DNA from: an uncultured Armatimonadota bacterium
GTDB taxonomy: Bacteria > Armatimonadota > Armatimonadia > Armatimonadales > Armatimonadaceae
Reading direction: 5' to 3'
Length of the DNA: 5,962 nt
Assembly: GCA_903881535.1 (NCBI GenBank)
Contig: CAIRTT010000127.1
Coordinates: 1-5,962, forward strand
In this document: positions 5,959 to 5,962 of the stretch, one piece after another
How the letters are laid out: each line of letters begins with the position of its first letter
How positions within the stretch are numbered: the first letter of the stretch is position 1
Position numbers and translations under genes: made by a program
Notes under the pieces: model-generated
Told to the model about the DNA's origin: nothing
Database searches by the model: none
The model's input: only the letters and a program-made list of their open reading frames with translations

Positions 5959-5962
5959 TGTC
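5368..5962 (+). repeat. long direct repeat, right copy
   Basis: This is the partner of 1-595. It is the 3' part of DUF1501 copy B plus the first bases of the next gene. Homology must continue upstream of 5368 to about 5050 if copy A is full length, but the matching part of A lies outside the window. Confidence 0.97.

Noticed and set aside
1..5962. Circular element whose ends overlap (terminal redundancy)
   Set aside because: The first and last 595 bases differ at 24 positions, so they are two real copies and not a duplicated assembly overlap of one circle.

Overview
The window looks like PVC-superphylum DNA (Planctomycetota or Verrucomicrobiota). The evidence is a DUF1501-family gene, which is especially abundant in that group, and a very large secreted protein combining FlgD-Ig-like, beta-propeller, PA14 and CBM6-like parts, an architecture common there. 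This is inferred from protein families only; there is no rRNA or marker gene in the window. All supported genes lie on the + strand.

Layout. Positions 1-591 hold the C-terminal 196 residues of a DUF1501 protein (copy A) whose start lies off the left edge. Its stop overlaps the start of a VOC/glyoxalase-superfamily gene (591). That gene keeps only about 41 recognisable residues before its homology stops near 713. From there to about 1240 is the left part of a decayed Tn3-family transposon: a G-rich possible terminal repeat, a leader with a hairpin over the ribosome binding site, and the first ~130 codons of a DUF4158-type tnpA with an in-frame TAG. A 1208-codon gene for an exported multidomain protein fills 1281-4907. 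A 118-base spacer with nested inverted repeats follows. Then comes a second DUF1501 copy (copy B, 5026-5958) that lacks its N-terminal part, and the window ends at the same stop/start overlap seen after copy A.

The two DUF1501 copies form a direct repeat of at least 595 bp (1-595 and 5368-5962, offset 5367, no indels). By hand count there are 24 mismatches in 591 coding bases (about 96% identity), and only one changes an amino acid (Met189 in A, Val in B). So the copies diverged under purifying selection, and the truncation of B must be recent compared with that divergence. The simplest reading is an island (Tn3 remnant plus the large secreted-protein gene) lying between two alleles or paralogs of one DUF1501-VOC operon, with the VOC gene broken on the left and the DUF1501 gene broken on the right. 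A metagenomic strain-chimera assembly would look similar and has to be excluded.

No CRISPR array, tRNA, rRNA or clearly novel defence or mobile system is visible. The interest lies in the duplication and island structure and in the architecture of the large protein.
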